DNA of 64,000 nucleotides from the NCBI GenBank assembly GCA_902363395.1, contig CABIZZ010000001.1, positions 372,001-436,000 on the forward strand. The letters are read 5' to 3'. A program made the translations under genes and the position numbers. Under the pieces are notes generated by a model. It did not search any database. It was given only the letters and a program-made list of their open reading frames with translations, and was not told the DNA's origin. Positions 50,668-60,369 of the stretch are shown here, piece after piece. Positions within the stretch are counted from its first letter, which is position 1, and every line of letters begins with the position of its first letter. Origin of the DNA: Streptococcaceae bacterium (GTDB taxonomy: Bacteria > Bacillota > Bacilli > Lactobacillales > Streptococcaceae).

Positions 50668-51567
50668 CTAACCCAACAAGTGATTTTCCAAGACTTGTTT
50701 GCTGTAGTCAAAGTCTTCTAATTGTAAGTAGTATTCAGCAGAGTCGATCAAAGCTTTAGCAGGAGCTAGTCCAATGAGTTCTGTTCCGATGATGCGAACC
50801 CCATAGCGTTGCGCTTCGAAACGAACGGTTTCAACGACACGATACAATGGGAATTGTTCCAAGTTGACCATGTTGATGGAGACTTGGGCGATGTTGCGAT
50901 CTTCTAGCATGACACCGATCGCTTTACAGTACTTGTATCCACCGCTTGATCCACGAATGATTTTAGAAATCTTATTGGCAATCTCTAGGTCGTCTGTATC
51001 AAGGTTGATATTGAAAGCAACGAGTGGCATACGGACACCGACAGCTGTAACCCCTGCAGTTGGGTGAATCTTGCGTTCACCGTAGTCTGGCTTCCAGTCT
51101 TCTTCCAACAATTTTTCGGGCATTCCTTCAAATTGTCCTTTGCGCACTTTCGCCAAGTTCTTCCGTTCTGGGCGAGTTGCAGCATCTTCATAAAGGAAGA
51201 TTGGGATACCTAATTCACGATTGATGCGTTCGGCTACTTTATTAGCGATCTCAACGCATTCAGCTGTAGTGATATCTTTGACCGGAACAAATGGACAAAC
51301 GTCTGTTGCTCCCATACGAGGGTGTTCGCCTTCGTGCTTGGTCATATCAATGTTTTCAGAAGCGTATTTCACCAATTGGAAAGCCACTTCTTGAATGCTT
51401 TCTTCATCCCCAACGAGTGTAAAGACGCTACGGTTGTGGCTGGCATCAGACGAGTAGTCTAGTAAAGTGACACCTGGAATACTTTTTGCTGTAGCTGCTA
51501 ATCCGTCGATCACAGCCTGATTGCGTCCTTCAGAGAAGTTTGGAATACACTCAACAATTTTTGCCAT
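50668..51567 (-). CDS. ftcD: Glutamate formimidoyltransferase
   Basis: The 299-residue transferase-only form moves the formimino group from formiminoglutamate to THF, giving glutamate. It begins AKIVECIPNFSEGRNQAVID; EGEHPRMGATDVCPFVPV and the GITAVGVRM-like HPTAGVTAVGVRMPL are conserved. GAGGTAATC precedes the ATG. This is the THF-linked exit of the pathway, alternative to HutG. Confidence 0.95.
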   Translation of the reverse strand: MAKIVECIPNFSEGRNQAVIDGLAATAKSIPGVTLLDYSSDASHNRSVFTLVGDEESIQEVAFQLVKYASENIDMTKHEGEHPRMGATDVCPFVPVKDITTAECVEIANKVAERINRELGIPIFLYEDAATRPERKNLAKVRKGQFEGMPEKLLEEDWKPDYGERKIHPTAGVTAVGVRMPLVAFNINLDTDDLEIANKISKIIRGSSGGYKYCKAIGVMLEDRNIAQVSINMVNLEQFPLYRVVETVRFEAQRYGVRIIGTELIGLAPAKALIDSAEYYLQLEDFDYSKQVLENHLLG

Positions 51568-51596
51568 ATGATTACCTCTTTTTATAGGAGAAGTTG

Positions 51597-51626
51597 GGGA
51601 GGAGGAGTCTTTGCATTTTCCTCCCC
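51597..51626 (-). other. Hairpin between hutU and ftcD
   Basis: GGGGAGGA (51597-51604) pairs with TCCTCCCC (51619-51626). GC-rich, with no T run on the minus strand; likely an mRNA processing or stabilising stem. Confidence 0.5.
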
Positions 51627-51650
51627 TTTCTCAGTTTTTATTTTTTGATG

Positions 51651-53681
51651 TTAAAACAATTTTTGAACGGCTTCTTTGACCAAATCTTCATCTGCTAGAT
51701 AAGGAATGGTGATGTGGTCTGTTCCTGCATGGAGACGGTTGTACTCGATCGCTGTTTCAATGGCATGGTTATTCCGTGCCCAGTTCCGACGAGCAACCCC
51801 ACCCATGGTATCCCAGGCAATGGCAGATTTGATGATTTCATCGATCCGGTGGCTACCGTCTAGGACGAGACCAAATCCACCGTTGATGGCTTTACCGATA
51901 CCAGTACCACCACCGTTGTGGAGAGCAACGAGACTCATACCGCGAGCAGCGTTACCAGCGTAACATTGAACCGCCATATCACAAGTAACGTTCGAACCAT
52001 CTTTGATGTTTGATGTTTCACGGAATGGAGCATCTGTACCAGATACGTCGTGGTGGTCACGTCCGATCATGACCGGTCCGATCTTACCTTGGCGAATGAG
52101 TTCATTGAATTTCAAAGCAATGTTGACACGGCCCATGCAATCTTGATAGAGGATACGAGCTTCTGTACCAACGACTAATTGGTTCTTTTCCGCATCGCGA
52201 ATCCAGTTGTAGTTGTCGCGGTCTTGGTAGCGACGAGTTGGATCGATCGCTTCCATGGCTGCATGGTCAGTTGCAATCAAGTCTTCGTGTTTACCGCTGA
52301 GGCAGACCCAACGGAATGGACCGTATCCATAGTCAAAGAGCATAGGTCCCATGATATCTTCTACATAAGATGGCCAAATGAAGCCGTCCTTGTCATCCAA
52401 GCCATTCTTAGAAATTTCCTTGATGCCTGAGTCGTAAACAGATTTCATGAAGGCATTACCGTAGTCGAAGAAGTAGGTACCTTTAGCCGTCAAAGCTTTA
52501 ATCACTGCAAAGTGACGAGCCAAGGTTTCATCGACCAAGCGATGGAAGGTTTCTTTGTCTTCGGCCAGCAAACGTGTCCGTTCTTCAAAACTAATGCCAA
52601 CTGGGCAATAGCCACCATCATAGACGTTGTGGCAAGAGGTTTGGTCAGACAAGAGGTGAACATGAACTTGGTGTTCGTTGACATATTCGAGTAAGTCTAC
52701 GATATTACCATGGTAGGCAATCGAAGTTGATTCACCAGCTTCCAGTGCTGCTTGAGCCAATTTCACAGCTTCTTCGGCACTGTCGGTTACTTGGCTAATC
52801 CAACCTTGAGAGTGACGGGTTTCGATCCGAGAGCGGTCTACTTCTGCAACGATGGCAACCGCTTTTGCAATTTCAGCTGCTTTCCCTTGAGCTCCACTCA
52901 TACCACCGAGACCAGATGAAATAAAGAGTTTACCGGTCAAGTCGCCGTCATCAGGCACACCAAGTTTGAGACGACCGGCATTGAGAAGGGTGTTGAAAGT
53001 ACCGTGAACGATCCCTTGAGGACCAATGTACATCCAGCCACCAGCCGTCATCTGACCGTAGTTCGTCACTCCCATTTCTTCAGCAATTTCCCAGTCGCGC
53101 ATGTTGTCATACTCACCGATCAAGAGACCGTTGGTAATGACGACACGAGGAGCTTCTGGTTTCGATTTGAAGAGACCCAGAGGGTGACCCGATTCAACCA
53201 CCAAGGTTTGGTCTTCTGTCATGACTTCCAAGTATTTCTTGATCAAGTTGTATTGCATCCAGTTGGCACAGACAGATCCTGTTTCCCCATAAGTGACCAA
53301 TTCATATGGATAAAGAGCAATTTCAAAGCTCAAGTTGTTGTCAATCATGACCTGCATAGCCTTAGCAGCTGTGCATTTTCCTTTGTACTCATCGATTGGT
53401 TTTCCATAGATCCGATCTTTTGGACGGAAGCGATAGCCATAGATCCGACCACGAGTTTTTAGTTCTTCCAGAAATTCTGGGATCAACTCTTGGTGGAATT
53501 TTTTAGGAATGTAACGCAAAGCATTTTTAAGGGCAATTTCAGTCTGAGCTTGCGTTAATCGGAAGCCTCTATCAGGTGCACGACGGATGCCTTCTTGAAA
53601 AGTCGCCTTTTCAGGTAGGACATCAAAGTCAAGTTTGACAGACATAGCAGCTGCAATTTCTTTCTCGTCTATAAATGACAT
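51651..53681 (-). CDS. hutU: Urocanate hydratase
   Basis: The 676-residue NAD-dependent enzyme converts urocanate to imidazolonepropionate. It contains GYCPVGISFEERTRLL, CMGRVNIALKFNELIR and GSHRIDEIIKSAI. The start is ATG 53681, with AAGGAGGG seven to fourteen bases upstream; an in-frame ATG 22 codons earlier lies within the promoter region. First gene of the minus-strand hut operon. Confidence 0.96.
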   Translation of the reverse strand: MSFIDEKEIAAAMSVKLDFDVLPEKATFQEGIRRAPDRGFRLTQAQTEIALKNALRYIPKKFHQELIPEFLEELKTRGRIYGYRFRPKDRIYGKPIDEYKGKCTAAKAMQVMIDNNLSFEIALYPYELVTYGETGSVCANWMQYNLIKKYLEVMTEDQTLVVESGHPLGLFKSKPEAPRVVITNGLLIGEYDNMRDWEIAEEMGVTNYGQMTAGGWMYIGPQGIVHGTFNTLLNAGRLKLGVPDDGDLTGKLFISSGLGGMSGAQGKAAEIAKAVAIVAEVDRSRIETRHSQGWISQVTDSAEEAVKLAQAALEAGESTSIAYHGNIVDLLEYVNEHQVHVHLLSDQTSCHNVYDGGYCPVGISFEERTRLLAEDKETFHRLVDETLARHFAVIKALTAKGTYFFDYGNAFMKSVYDSGIKEISKNGLDDKDGFIWPSYVEDIMGPMLFDYGYGPFRWVCLSGKHEDLIATDHAAMEAIDPTRRYQDRDNYNWIRDAEKNQLVVGTEARILYQDCMGRVNIALKFNELIRQGKIGPVMIGRDHHDVSGTDAPFRETSNIKDGSNVTCDMAVQCYAGNAARGMSLVALHNGGGTGIGKAINGGFGLVLDGSHRIDEIIKSAIAWDTMGGVARRNWARNNHAIETAIEYNRLHAGTDHITIPYLADEDLVKEAVQKLF

Positions 53682-53726
53682 AGCAGAACCCTCCTTATAG
53701 TTGGACTGTGAATTTATATTTTCTTT

Positions 53727-53847
53727 ATTGTATCGAAGAAACGTCAATAAAGAGTCAAAAAAAAATATAATTTTTAATAAAGCAAAAAAAAATGAGGGAA
53801 AAACTTTTTGACTTTTTTTTGACGCTTTTCCTGTAGAATTGTAAAAT
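53727..53847. promoter_or_regulatory. Divergent hut promoters with matched direct repeats
   Basis: Plus strand: TTGAC at 53808-53812 and 53819-53823 (11-bp period), then nine bases, TAGAAT (53834-53839). Minus strand: TTGAC at 53758-53754 and 53747-53743 (11-bp period), then G and nine bases, TACAAT (53732-53727). Both read TTTTTGACT...TTGACG. On the plus strand TTGACG could also act as a -35 box for TAAAAT (53842-53847, 17 bp). The layout fits an activator that binds direct repeats next to the -10 box. Confidence 0.65.
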
Positions 53848-53880
53848 GAATAACAATGGAAATAGAAAGGAATGTTTCAT

Positions 53881-55128
53881 ATGTCTGCTGATATCCTATT
53901 AACCCACTTTAACCAGTTGTTTTGTCCGAATGATCTGGGTCATCCTCTTTATGGCAAGGAGATGGCAGAGGCAAAAATTCTTTCAGATGCTTATATCGCC
54001 ATTAAAGATGGAAAGATTCTTGCGGTTGGGACAGGTCAACCAGATCCAGAACTGATTGACGACCATACGGAAGTGAAATCCTGTGAGGGAAAAGTTGCGA
54101 CCCCTGGCCTGATTGACTGCCATACCCACTTGGTCTATGGAGGCAGTCGGGAGCATGAATTTGCGAAAAAGTTAGCAGGTGTTTCTTACTTAGACATCCT
54201 CGCCCAAGGCGGAGGGATTTTGAGCACAGTTCGGGCGACACGAGAAGCTTCCTTCGATAATCTCTATGACAAATCCGAACGACTGTTGGATTACATGTTG
54301 CGTCATGGGGTGACTACTGTTGAAGCCAAAAGTGGTTACGGTTTGGATTGGGAAACGGAAAAACGTCAGTTGGATGTTGTCGCTGCACTGGATCGGGATC
54401 ATCAAATAGACTTGGTATCAACCTTTATGGCAGCCCATGCGATTCCCACAGAGTACAAGGGTCGTTCCCAAGAATATTTAGATCTCATTGTGGAACAAAT
54501 GCTTCCCAAAGTGAAGGAAGAAAAGCTAGCTGAGTTCTGTGATATCTTCTGTGAAAAAGGTGTCTTTACAGCAGATGAGTCCCGCTATCTTCTGTCAAAA
54601 GCCAAGGAAATGGGCTTCAAGTTACGGATTCATGCGGATGAAATCGAGTCCATCGGTGGTGTTGACGTGGCGGCTGAATTGGAATCCACCAGTGCAGAAC
54701 ACTTGATGGTAATTACCGATGAAGGCATTCAAAAACTAGCCGCAGCAAAAGTTATTGGCAATCTGTTGCCTGCTACAACCTTCAGCCTCATGGAAGATAC
54801 CTATGCACCGGCTCGTAAGATGCTGGATGCTGGGATGGCCATCACCCTAACAACAGATAGCAATCCAGGATCCTGTCCGACAGCCAATCTCCAGTTTGCC
54901 ATGCACCTCGGTTGCTTCATGATGCGTTTGACGCCAGTTGAGATTCTCAATGCGGTAACTATTAATGCAGCTTATTCAGTAGATCGTTCCAAAACCATTG
55001 GATCTTTTGATACTGGAAAACAAGCCGATATCACGATTTACGATGCACCAAATCTAGATTATCTCTTCTATTTCTTTGCAACTAATTTGGTGACAGACGT
55101 CTATAAAAATGGTAAGAAAGTGATTTGA
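53881..55128 (+). CDS. hutI: Imidazolonepropionase
   Basis: The 415-residue amidohydrolase opens the imidazolone ring to give formiminoglutamate. Metal ligands are seen in [12 protein letters not shown], with further histidines in AAHAIP and IHADE, and the aspartate in [12 protein letters not shown] 53881 has AAAGGA nine bases upstream; ATG 53872 overlaps that site. Divergent from hutU and driven by the matched promoter. Confidence 0.95.
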   Translation: MSADILLTHFNQLFCPNDLGHPLYGKEMAEAKILSDAYIAIKDGKILAVGTGQPDPELIDDHTEVKSCEGKVATPGLIDCHTHLVYGGSREHEFAKKLAGVSYLDILAQGGGILSTVRATREASFDNLYDKSERLLDYMLRHGVTTVEAKSGYGLDWETEKRQLDVVAALDRDHQIDLVSTFMAAHAIPTEYKGRSQEYLDLIVEQMLPKVKEEKLAEFCDIFCEKGVFTADESRYLLSKAKEMGFKLRIHADEIESIGGVDVAAELESTSAEHLMVITDEGIQKLAAAKVIGNLLPATTFSLMEDTYAPARKMLDAGMAITLTTDSNPGSCPTANLQFAMHLGCFMMRLTPVEILNAVTINAAYSVDRSKTIGSFDTGKQADITIYDAPNLDYLFYFFATNLVTDVYKNGKKVI

Positions 55129-55158
55129 TCCTCTCGTTTCAAATGTGACCTAAATAGA

Positions 55159-55198
55159 AAAAATCCCCTCATCAATTGATTCTGATGAGGGGATTTTT
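55159..55198. terminator. Bidirectional terminator after hutI
   Basis: AAAAATCCCCTCATCA pairs with TGATGAGGGGATTTTT; serves hutI and the convergent membrane-protein gene. Confidence 0.92.
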
Positions 55199-55237
55199 GT
55201 GCTTAGAACAGTATTTCCAAAGGGAGTTGGAAAATCT

Positions 55238-56209
55238 TTAAATGCCAACTTTGACATCTGGGAATCGCTCAGACACCTGTGCAAAAAGAGTGTAGAGTTG
55301 TTCTTCAGCGTTCTTCCTATTCTTAATGGCTAGGCGGTGCTGTTTCTTTGGTTTGTCCTTGCGTATGTAGCACAATTGGAAGATCGAGCGAGCAATCCCT
55401 GATTGACGAACTCGAGTGACATGTAAGTATAGTTGTTGAACCTCTCGTAAATCAATCGTTTGCGTTCCTTTGAAATAGGTGATCAAATGATTCTTGTACA
55501 AGATAACTTTTAAGTCTTGATTGTAGTAGCTGGATCCATCAGACAGGCGGGACAGATCTCCTTGGAGTTCGGGATAGTTTTGGTGGAGTTCCTGATAGGA
55601 AGCAATGGTCCGTTTCCGAACGGAGAAGCTGGCTACGACCATTATGATAGAAAGTCCAGCAAGAGCAGCTGAACCAATCAAGAGGAATAAGGAGTCTTTG
55701 TTGTACTCTGTAAGGCTTAAGTAATAGCTGGTCGTCATATTAAGGGACACAACAGAAGTCGGGTCGAGAAGGGAATGGATGTACTCACTATAACCGACAA
55801 GGCGACCGTTACGAGACGTATTTTTGCTATCCTTTGCCAAAGGGGCTAATTGCGTTCCTTTTAGTTGATAAGGCTTGGTCAGCAGTTCCCCATTTTTTGC
55901 CTTATCAACGATTTCTTTAATCGTCGCATCGTCTTTTTTGGCTTCGATCCCTGCAAATTTACCATCATTTTGGTTATCGTACTGGACGATATAGAGGACG
56001 TGGCCGTTGTCCACAGTTCCGACAGGTTCTGGTGTAATATCATAGACCTTCATCGTTACAGGGTCCCCAGACTTTTCTGCCTTCGCAAAGCTAGTAGAAG
56101 GGTTCTGGCGTCCCATCCATAATGAAAATACTAATCCTGCGAATGCAAGAAAGACAAGGGCAAGCACTAGACCTGACACAAATCCTTTATTGCGTTTTTC
56201 CTTAATCAT
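55238..56209 (-). CDS. Membrane protein of unknown function, two helices
   Basis: The 323-residue protein has a membrane helix at about 10-32, an extracellular region of some 140 residues rich in Lys/Asp/Asn, a second helix at about 176-197 and a basic cytosolic C-terminal domain of about 125 residues. No recognised enzymatic motif. GGAGATCGTT precedes the ATG. The second domain ([27 protein letters not shown]) has the look of a PH-like beta fold, which is speculative. Monocistronic. Confidence 0.75.
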   Translation of the reverse strand: MIKEKRNKGFVSGLVLALVFLAFAGLVFSLWMGRQNPSTSFAKAEKSGDPVTMKVYDITPEPVGTVDNGHVLYIVQYDNQNDGKFAGIEAKKDDATIKEIVDKAKNGELLTKPYQLKGTQLAPLAKDSKNTSRNGRLVGYSEYIHSLLDPTSVVSLNMTTSYYLSLTEYNKDSLFLLIGSAALAGLSIIMVVASFSVRKRTIASYQELHQNYPELQGDLSRLSDGSSYYNQDLKVILYKNHLITYFKGTQTIDLREVQQLYLHVTRVRQSGIARSIFQLCYIRKDKPKKQHRLAIKNRKNAEEQLYTLFAQVSERFPDVKVGI

Positions 56210-56569
56210 AACGATCTCCTTTAGTTTGATATCTAAAGTATATCATGAAAGATTTTATGAGACAAGGGGATTTATAGATAGCTGATTTCAAAGGCTTTTT
56301 GAGTGGTCTAAGCAAAAAGCTGTTTGTAAAATGATTGAAAAATGCTTTGATTTTAGAAGAGATTTGCAACTTTTTATAAAAAACTATATTTTTTTTAATT
56401 TTTTCTATATACAAAAAGCTAAATTATTGATAGAATAGAAAAGAATTGAATTAAATTTGGTTCGCGTTCGTTCTGTCTTCATATTAGTGAAACAGAATGT
56501 TTATAACCTAAATACTTGCACTGGATTCTAATTCATCAGAATCATAGCTAGAATTTGAGAGGAGACAAT
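56210..56569 (+). other. Upstream region of xfp
   Basis: AT-rich 360 bp with no convincing gene. A TTCTGT...ACAGAA dyad lies near 56471-56497 and a perfect GATTCT/AGAATC dyad at 56523-56542, close to the ribosome binding site. TTGCAC (about 56517) is a possible -35 box. No clear cre match was seen. Confidence 0.4.
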
Positions 56570-58954
56570 ATGACTGTTGATTTTAACAGCAAAGCTTACT
56601 TGGATAAAGTGGATGCTTGGTGGCGTGCAGCGAACTACATTTCAGCTGCTCAAATGTACTTGAAAGACAACCCACTTTTGAAACGTGAAGTGGTAGAAAA
56701 TGACTTGAAAGCTCACCCAATCGGACACTGGGGAACTGTTCCAGGACAAAACTTTATCTACGCACATTTGAACCGTGCAATCAACAAGTATGACTTGGAT
56801 ATGTTCTACATTGAAGGACCAGGTCATGGTGGACAAGTTATGGTGTCCAACTCTTACTTAGATGGTTCTTACACAGAATTGAATCCAAATATCCCACAAA
56901 ATGAAGAAGGTTTCAAACACTTATGTAAAATCTTCTCATTCCCAGGAGGGATTGCATCTCACGCGGCGCCTGAAACTCCAGGATCTATCCACGAAGGTGG
57001 AGAACTTGGTTATGCTCTTTCTCACGCAGCTGGAGCTGTTTTGGATAATCCAGATGTGATTGCTGCAACCGTAATCGGTGATGGTGAAGGAGAAACTGGT
57101 CCATTGATGGCTGGTTGGTTGGCCAATACCTTCTTGAACCCAGTCAATGATGGTGCTGTTCTTCCAATCTTCTACCTCAACGGTGGGAAAATCCACAACC
57201 CAACGATCTTCGAACGCAAAACAGACGAAGAATTGGGCCTCTTCTTTGAAGGTCTTGGTTGGAAACCAATTTTTGCAGACGTAACAGCTATTTCTGACGA
57301 CCACGAAGCAGCTCACGCTTTGTTTGCAGAAAAATTGGACGAAGCGATTGAAGAAATCAAGAAAGTCCAAGCAGAAGCTCGTAAAGGTTCTGCAGAAGAA
57401 GCAACTCAACCAGTATATCCTGTCTTGATTGCTCGTATTCCTAAAGGTTGGACTGGACCAAAAGCTTGGGAAGGTACACCAATCGAGGGTGGATTCCGTG
57501 CGCACCAAGTGCCAATCCCAGTAGATGCTCACCATATGGAGCATGTGGATGCTCTTCTTTCTTGGTTGGAATCATATCGTCCAGCTGAATTGTTCGACGA
57601 AACTGGTAAATTACTTCCTGAGATTGCTGAAATTGCACCAAAAGGTGACCGTCGTATGGCTATGAACCCAATCACAAACGCAGGTGTCATTAAACCAATG
57701 GACACTGCTGATTGGAAGAAACATGCCTTCAAGATTGAAACACCAGGTGCCATCATGGCGCAAGATATGATTGAGTTTGGTAAGTATGCAGCAGATCTTG
57801 TGGATGCGAACCCACATAACTTCCGTATCTTCGGACCAGATGAAACCAAATCAAACCGTCTTCAAGAAGTCTTCACTCGGACAAGCCGTCAATGGTTAGG
57901 ACGTACGAAACCAGACTACGATGAAGCTTTGAGCCCTGCTGGACGTGTCATTGACTCTCAATTGTCAGAGCACCAAGCAGAAGGAATGCTGGAAGGATAT
58001 GTCTTGACAGGTCGTCATGGATTCTTTGCTTCTTACGAATCCTTCCTTCGTGTCGTAGACTCTATGATTACTCAACACTTCAAATGGTTGCGTAAATCTA
58101 AGACTCACACGACATGGCGTAAAAACTACCCTGCCTTGAACTTGATTGCGACTTCAACAGTTTTCCAACAAGACCACAATGGCTACACTCACCAAGATCC
58201 AGGTATCTTGACTCACTTGGCTGAGAAAACTCCTGAATACATCCGTGAATACTTGCCAGCAGATACCAATAGCTTGCTTGCAGTGATGGATAAAGCCTTC
58301 AAGGCAGAAGACAAGGTAAACTTAATCGTAACTTCAAAACACCCACGTCCTCAATTCTACTCAGCTGATGAGGCAGAAGAATTGGTTCGTGAAGGATACA
58401 AGGTGATTGATTGGGCATCAACTGTTTCAGCAGATGAGGAGCCAGATCTTGTCATTGCAGCTGCAGGTACAGAGCCAAACCTTGAAGCTCTTGCAGCCAT
58501 CACAATCTTGCACAAGGCCTTCCCAGAATTGAAGATCCGCTTTGTCAATGTGGTAGATATCTTGAAATTACGTCACCCATCAGTTGATCCGCGTGGACTT
58601 TCAGATGAAGAGTTCGACAAAGTCTTCACAACTGATAAACCAGTGATCTTTGCCTTCCACGGTTACGAAGGTATGATCCGTGATATCTTCTTCAACCGTC
58701 ACAACCATAACCTTCGTGTACATGGTTACCGTGAAAACGGAGATATCACAACACCATTCGATATGCGTGTGATGTCTGAATTGGATCGCTTCCACTTGGC
58801 ACAAGATGCAGCCAATGCAGCTCTTGGAGCAGAAGCAGCTGAATTCGCAGCTCAAATGGACGAAACAATCGCCTTCCACAATGCTTACATCCGTGAACAT
58901 GGTGATGATATTCCAGAAGTACACAACTGGAAATGGGAAAACGTAAATAAATAA
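56570..58954 (+). CDS. xfp: Xylulose-5-phosphate/fructose-6-phosphate phosphoketolase
   Basis: The 794-residue TPP enzyme splits xylulose-5-phosphate (or fructose-6-phosphate) with phosphate to acetyl-phosphate and glyceraldehyde-3-phosphate (or erythrose-4-phosphate). It has [30 protein letters not shown] and the TPP site [14 protein letters not shown] 56570 has GAGAGGAG upstream; an in-frame TTG at 56555 has none. Strong codon bias. With SpxB it is a second source of acetyl-phosphate. Confidence 0.96.
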   Translation: MTVDFNSKAYLDKVDAWWRAANYISAAQMYLKDNPLLKREVVENDLKAHPIGHWGTVPGQNFIYAHLNRAINKYDLDMFYIEGPGHGGQVMVSNSYLDGSYTELNPNIPQNEEGFKHLCKIFSFPGGIASHAAPETPGSIHEGGELGYALSHAAGAVLDNPDVIAATVIGDGEGETGPLMAGWLANTFLNPVNDGAVLPIFYLNGGKIHNPTIFERKTDEELGLFFEGLGWKPIFADVTAISDDHEAAHALFAEKLDEAIEEIKKVQAEARKGSAEEATQPVYPVLIARIPKGWTGPKAWEGTPIEGGFRAHQVPIPVDAHHMEHVDALLSWLESYRPAELFDETGKLLPEIAEIAPKGDRRMAMNPITNAGVIKPMDTADWKKHAFKIETPGAIMAQDMIEFGKYAADLVDANPHNFRIFGPDETKSNRLQEVFTRTSRQWLGRTKPDYDEALSPAGRVIDSQLSEHQAEGMLEGYVLTGRHGFFASYESFLRVVDSMITQHFKWLRKSKTHTTWRKNYPALNLIATSTVFQQDHNGYTHQDPGILTHLAEKTPEYIREYLPADTNSLLAVMDKAFKAEDKVNLIVTSKHPRPQFYSADEAEELVREGYKVIDWASTVSADEEPDLVIAAAGTEPNLEALAAITILHKAFPELKIRFVNVVDILKLRHPSVDPRGLSDEEFDKVFTTDKPVIFAFHGYEGMIRDIFFNRHNHNLRVHGYRENGDITTPFDMRVMSELDRFHLAQDAANAALGAEAAEFAAQMDETIAFHNAYIREHGDDIPEVHNWKWENVNK

Positions 58955-58965
58955 GTTTATTCCAA

Positions 58966-59000
58966 AAGAAATCAGAAGTTATTCTGGTTTCTTTTTTTGT
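58966..59000 (+). terminator. Terminator of xfp
   Basis: AGAAATCAGAA pairs with TTCTGGTTTCT, followed by seven T residues. Confidence 0.8.
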
Positions 59001-59029
59001 TGATAGATAGTGTTTGTTTTTAAAATCTA

Positions 59030-59064
59030 AAAGCTCTTATCCAATTATTATGGATAAGAGCTTT
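59030..59064. terminator. Terminator of the glycosyltransferase operon
   Basis: AAAGCTCTTATCC pairs with GGATAAGAGCTTT; the minus strand continues into T-rich sequence. Confidence 0.85.
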
Positions 59065-59069
59065 CAATA

Positions 59070-59492
59070 TTAAATACTTAACTTTGTTTTCTCCACCCAG
59101 ACACTGCGGACAAAGAAGATGCTGATGAGGGCAAGGGCTAGGAAGATCCCTGCAACATAATAGTAGGGCTGGTCGAGAGTTGTAGAACGACCAGAGAGGT
59201 TAACAATGCCTCGGTAGAGGGCTCCAGCAGTTGCCGTGGCAAGAGCTGAGTTCCAAAGATTAAGACTCAGGCGAGAGAAGCCTTTCACCATCAACTGTAG
59301 AAGCACTAGCAAGGCGCCACCAATCAAAGGAATCAAGAAGAGGTAGTGCATGAAAGCAGAGGTTTCGCCAAAACTAAAGTGTTCGTAGATGCGACTTCCG
59401 ACGAAGAAGAAAGCTGAAATCAGAGTGTACCAGAGGATGGTCTTTTTCAACCGTTGTTTGATAGGATTAGTAACCGATGTAGACAATGTCAC
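59070..59492 (-). CDS. Small membrane protein of the glycosyltransferase operon
   Basis: The 140-residue protein has four hydrophobic segments (about 20-34, 46-66, 82-98, 110-127). The start is probably GTG 59492, inside the end of the preceding gene (26-bp overlap), so it is translationally coupled. AAAGGGCGG supplies a binding site. No family recognised; the context suggests a part in the surface-glycan process of its two partners. Confidence 0.75.
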   Translation of the reverse strand: MTLSTSVTNPIKQRLKKTILWYTLISAFFFVGSRIYEHFSFGETSAFMHYLFLIPLIGGALLVLLQLMVKGFSRLSLNLWNSALATATAGALYRGIVNLSGRSTTLDQPYYYVAGIFLALALISIFFVRSVWVEKTKLSI

Positions 59493-60369
59493 TCACCGCC
59501 CTTTCTGAGATAGTACCATTTGTAGTTGGTTTGTTAATAACTTGGCCATTGAAGTAAAGTGTAGAAGATCCACCACCATCCAGGTTGTAGGCTGTTTTGA
59601 CGCCATACGATTTCATCACTTCCGCTAATTGGTAGAGAGATAGGCCTTCACTCTCTGAAGTCCGGCCGTCCGAGACGACAATGATGTAGTGGTTTTCGTC
59701 GATGATCCCAATGGCAGTACGTGGATTAGACGCCATGGATTGTCCAACCTCTGAGTTAGTATCAACGACAATTTCTCCATCTTCAACCAAGGAAGGTCCG
59801 AAGGCAAGGAGATTAACAACCCCGTCTTTGACCAACTGATCCGCAGAGATTTCATCTTCGTAGATAACCTTGAAGGAACCATCTTTATAAATCGCTAAGT
59901 CGCCATTGCTAGAGTCTTCGCGAACCGTATCACGGTAGACCACTCCGTTTCGGATGACATAGCCGGTGCTATTAGCTCCGTAGTAGTCTCCATTGACGGC
60001 TAGAATGGCATTGTTCTCAGCTGCAGTGACGGAAGTTTTAGCCGTCACGTTTGTCCCGTAGGTATTTTGAGCAAAAGCAGTTTTTAGATAGTCAGAAGAG
60101 CTAACCGTAATATCTGCAATGTAAACTTGAGTGTTTTCAACTGTTGTTTCTGTCAGGCTCACCTGGATATTGTCATCGGAGTAACTGGTATCTGTAGTAG
60201 TAGCAGAGGCTGCAGCTTGTTCAGCAGCCTTGGTATCAGTGGTCGTAGCTTTGACTGTTTGGATAGCATCGGATAAGACAAAGGTCTTGAGCATAGAATA
60301 GCTGAAGGAACTTGTTAGCAGGATGCCGAAACAAGCAGCATAGGTATAAGATTTTTTAAAGAATTTCAT
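59467..60369 (-). CDS. Secreted phosphodiester glycosidase (NAGPA domain)
   Basis: The 300-residue protein has a signal-anchor or signal peptide (about 8-32), a Thr/Ala/Ser-rich stretch (about 40-65) and a phosphodiester glycosidase domain: LAVNGDYYGANSTGYVIRNG, NPRTAIGIIDENHYIIVVSDGR, AYNLDGGGSSTLYFNG and TISERAVSDIVYIG. Relatives remove GlcNAc phosphodiesters in animals and act on exopolysaccharide or teichoic acid in bacteria. It overlaps both neighbours, so the three genes form a tight operon. Confidence 0.88.
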   Translation of the reverse strand: MKFFKKSYTYAACFGILLTSSFSYSMLKTFVLSDAIQTVKATTTDTKAAEQAAASATTTDTSYSDDNIQVSLTETTVENTQVYIADITVSSSDYLKTAFAQNTYGTNVTAKTSVTAAENNAILAVNGDYYGANSTGYVIRNGVVYRDTVREDSSNGDLAIYKDGSFKVIYEDEISADQLVKDGVVNLLAFGPSLVEDGEIVVDTNSEVGQSMASNPRTAIGIIDENHYIIVVSDGRTSESEGLSLYQLAEVMKSYGVKTAYNLDGGGSSTLYFNGQVINKPTTNGTISERAVSDIVYIGY

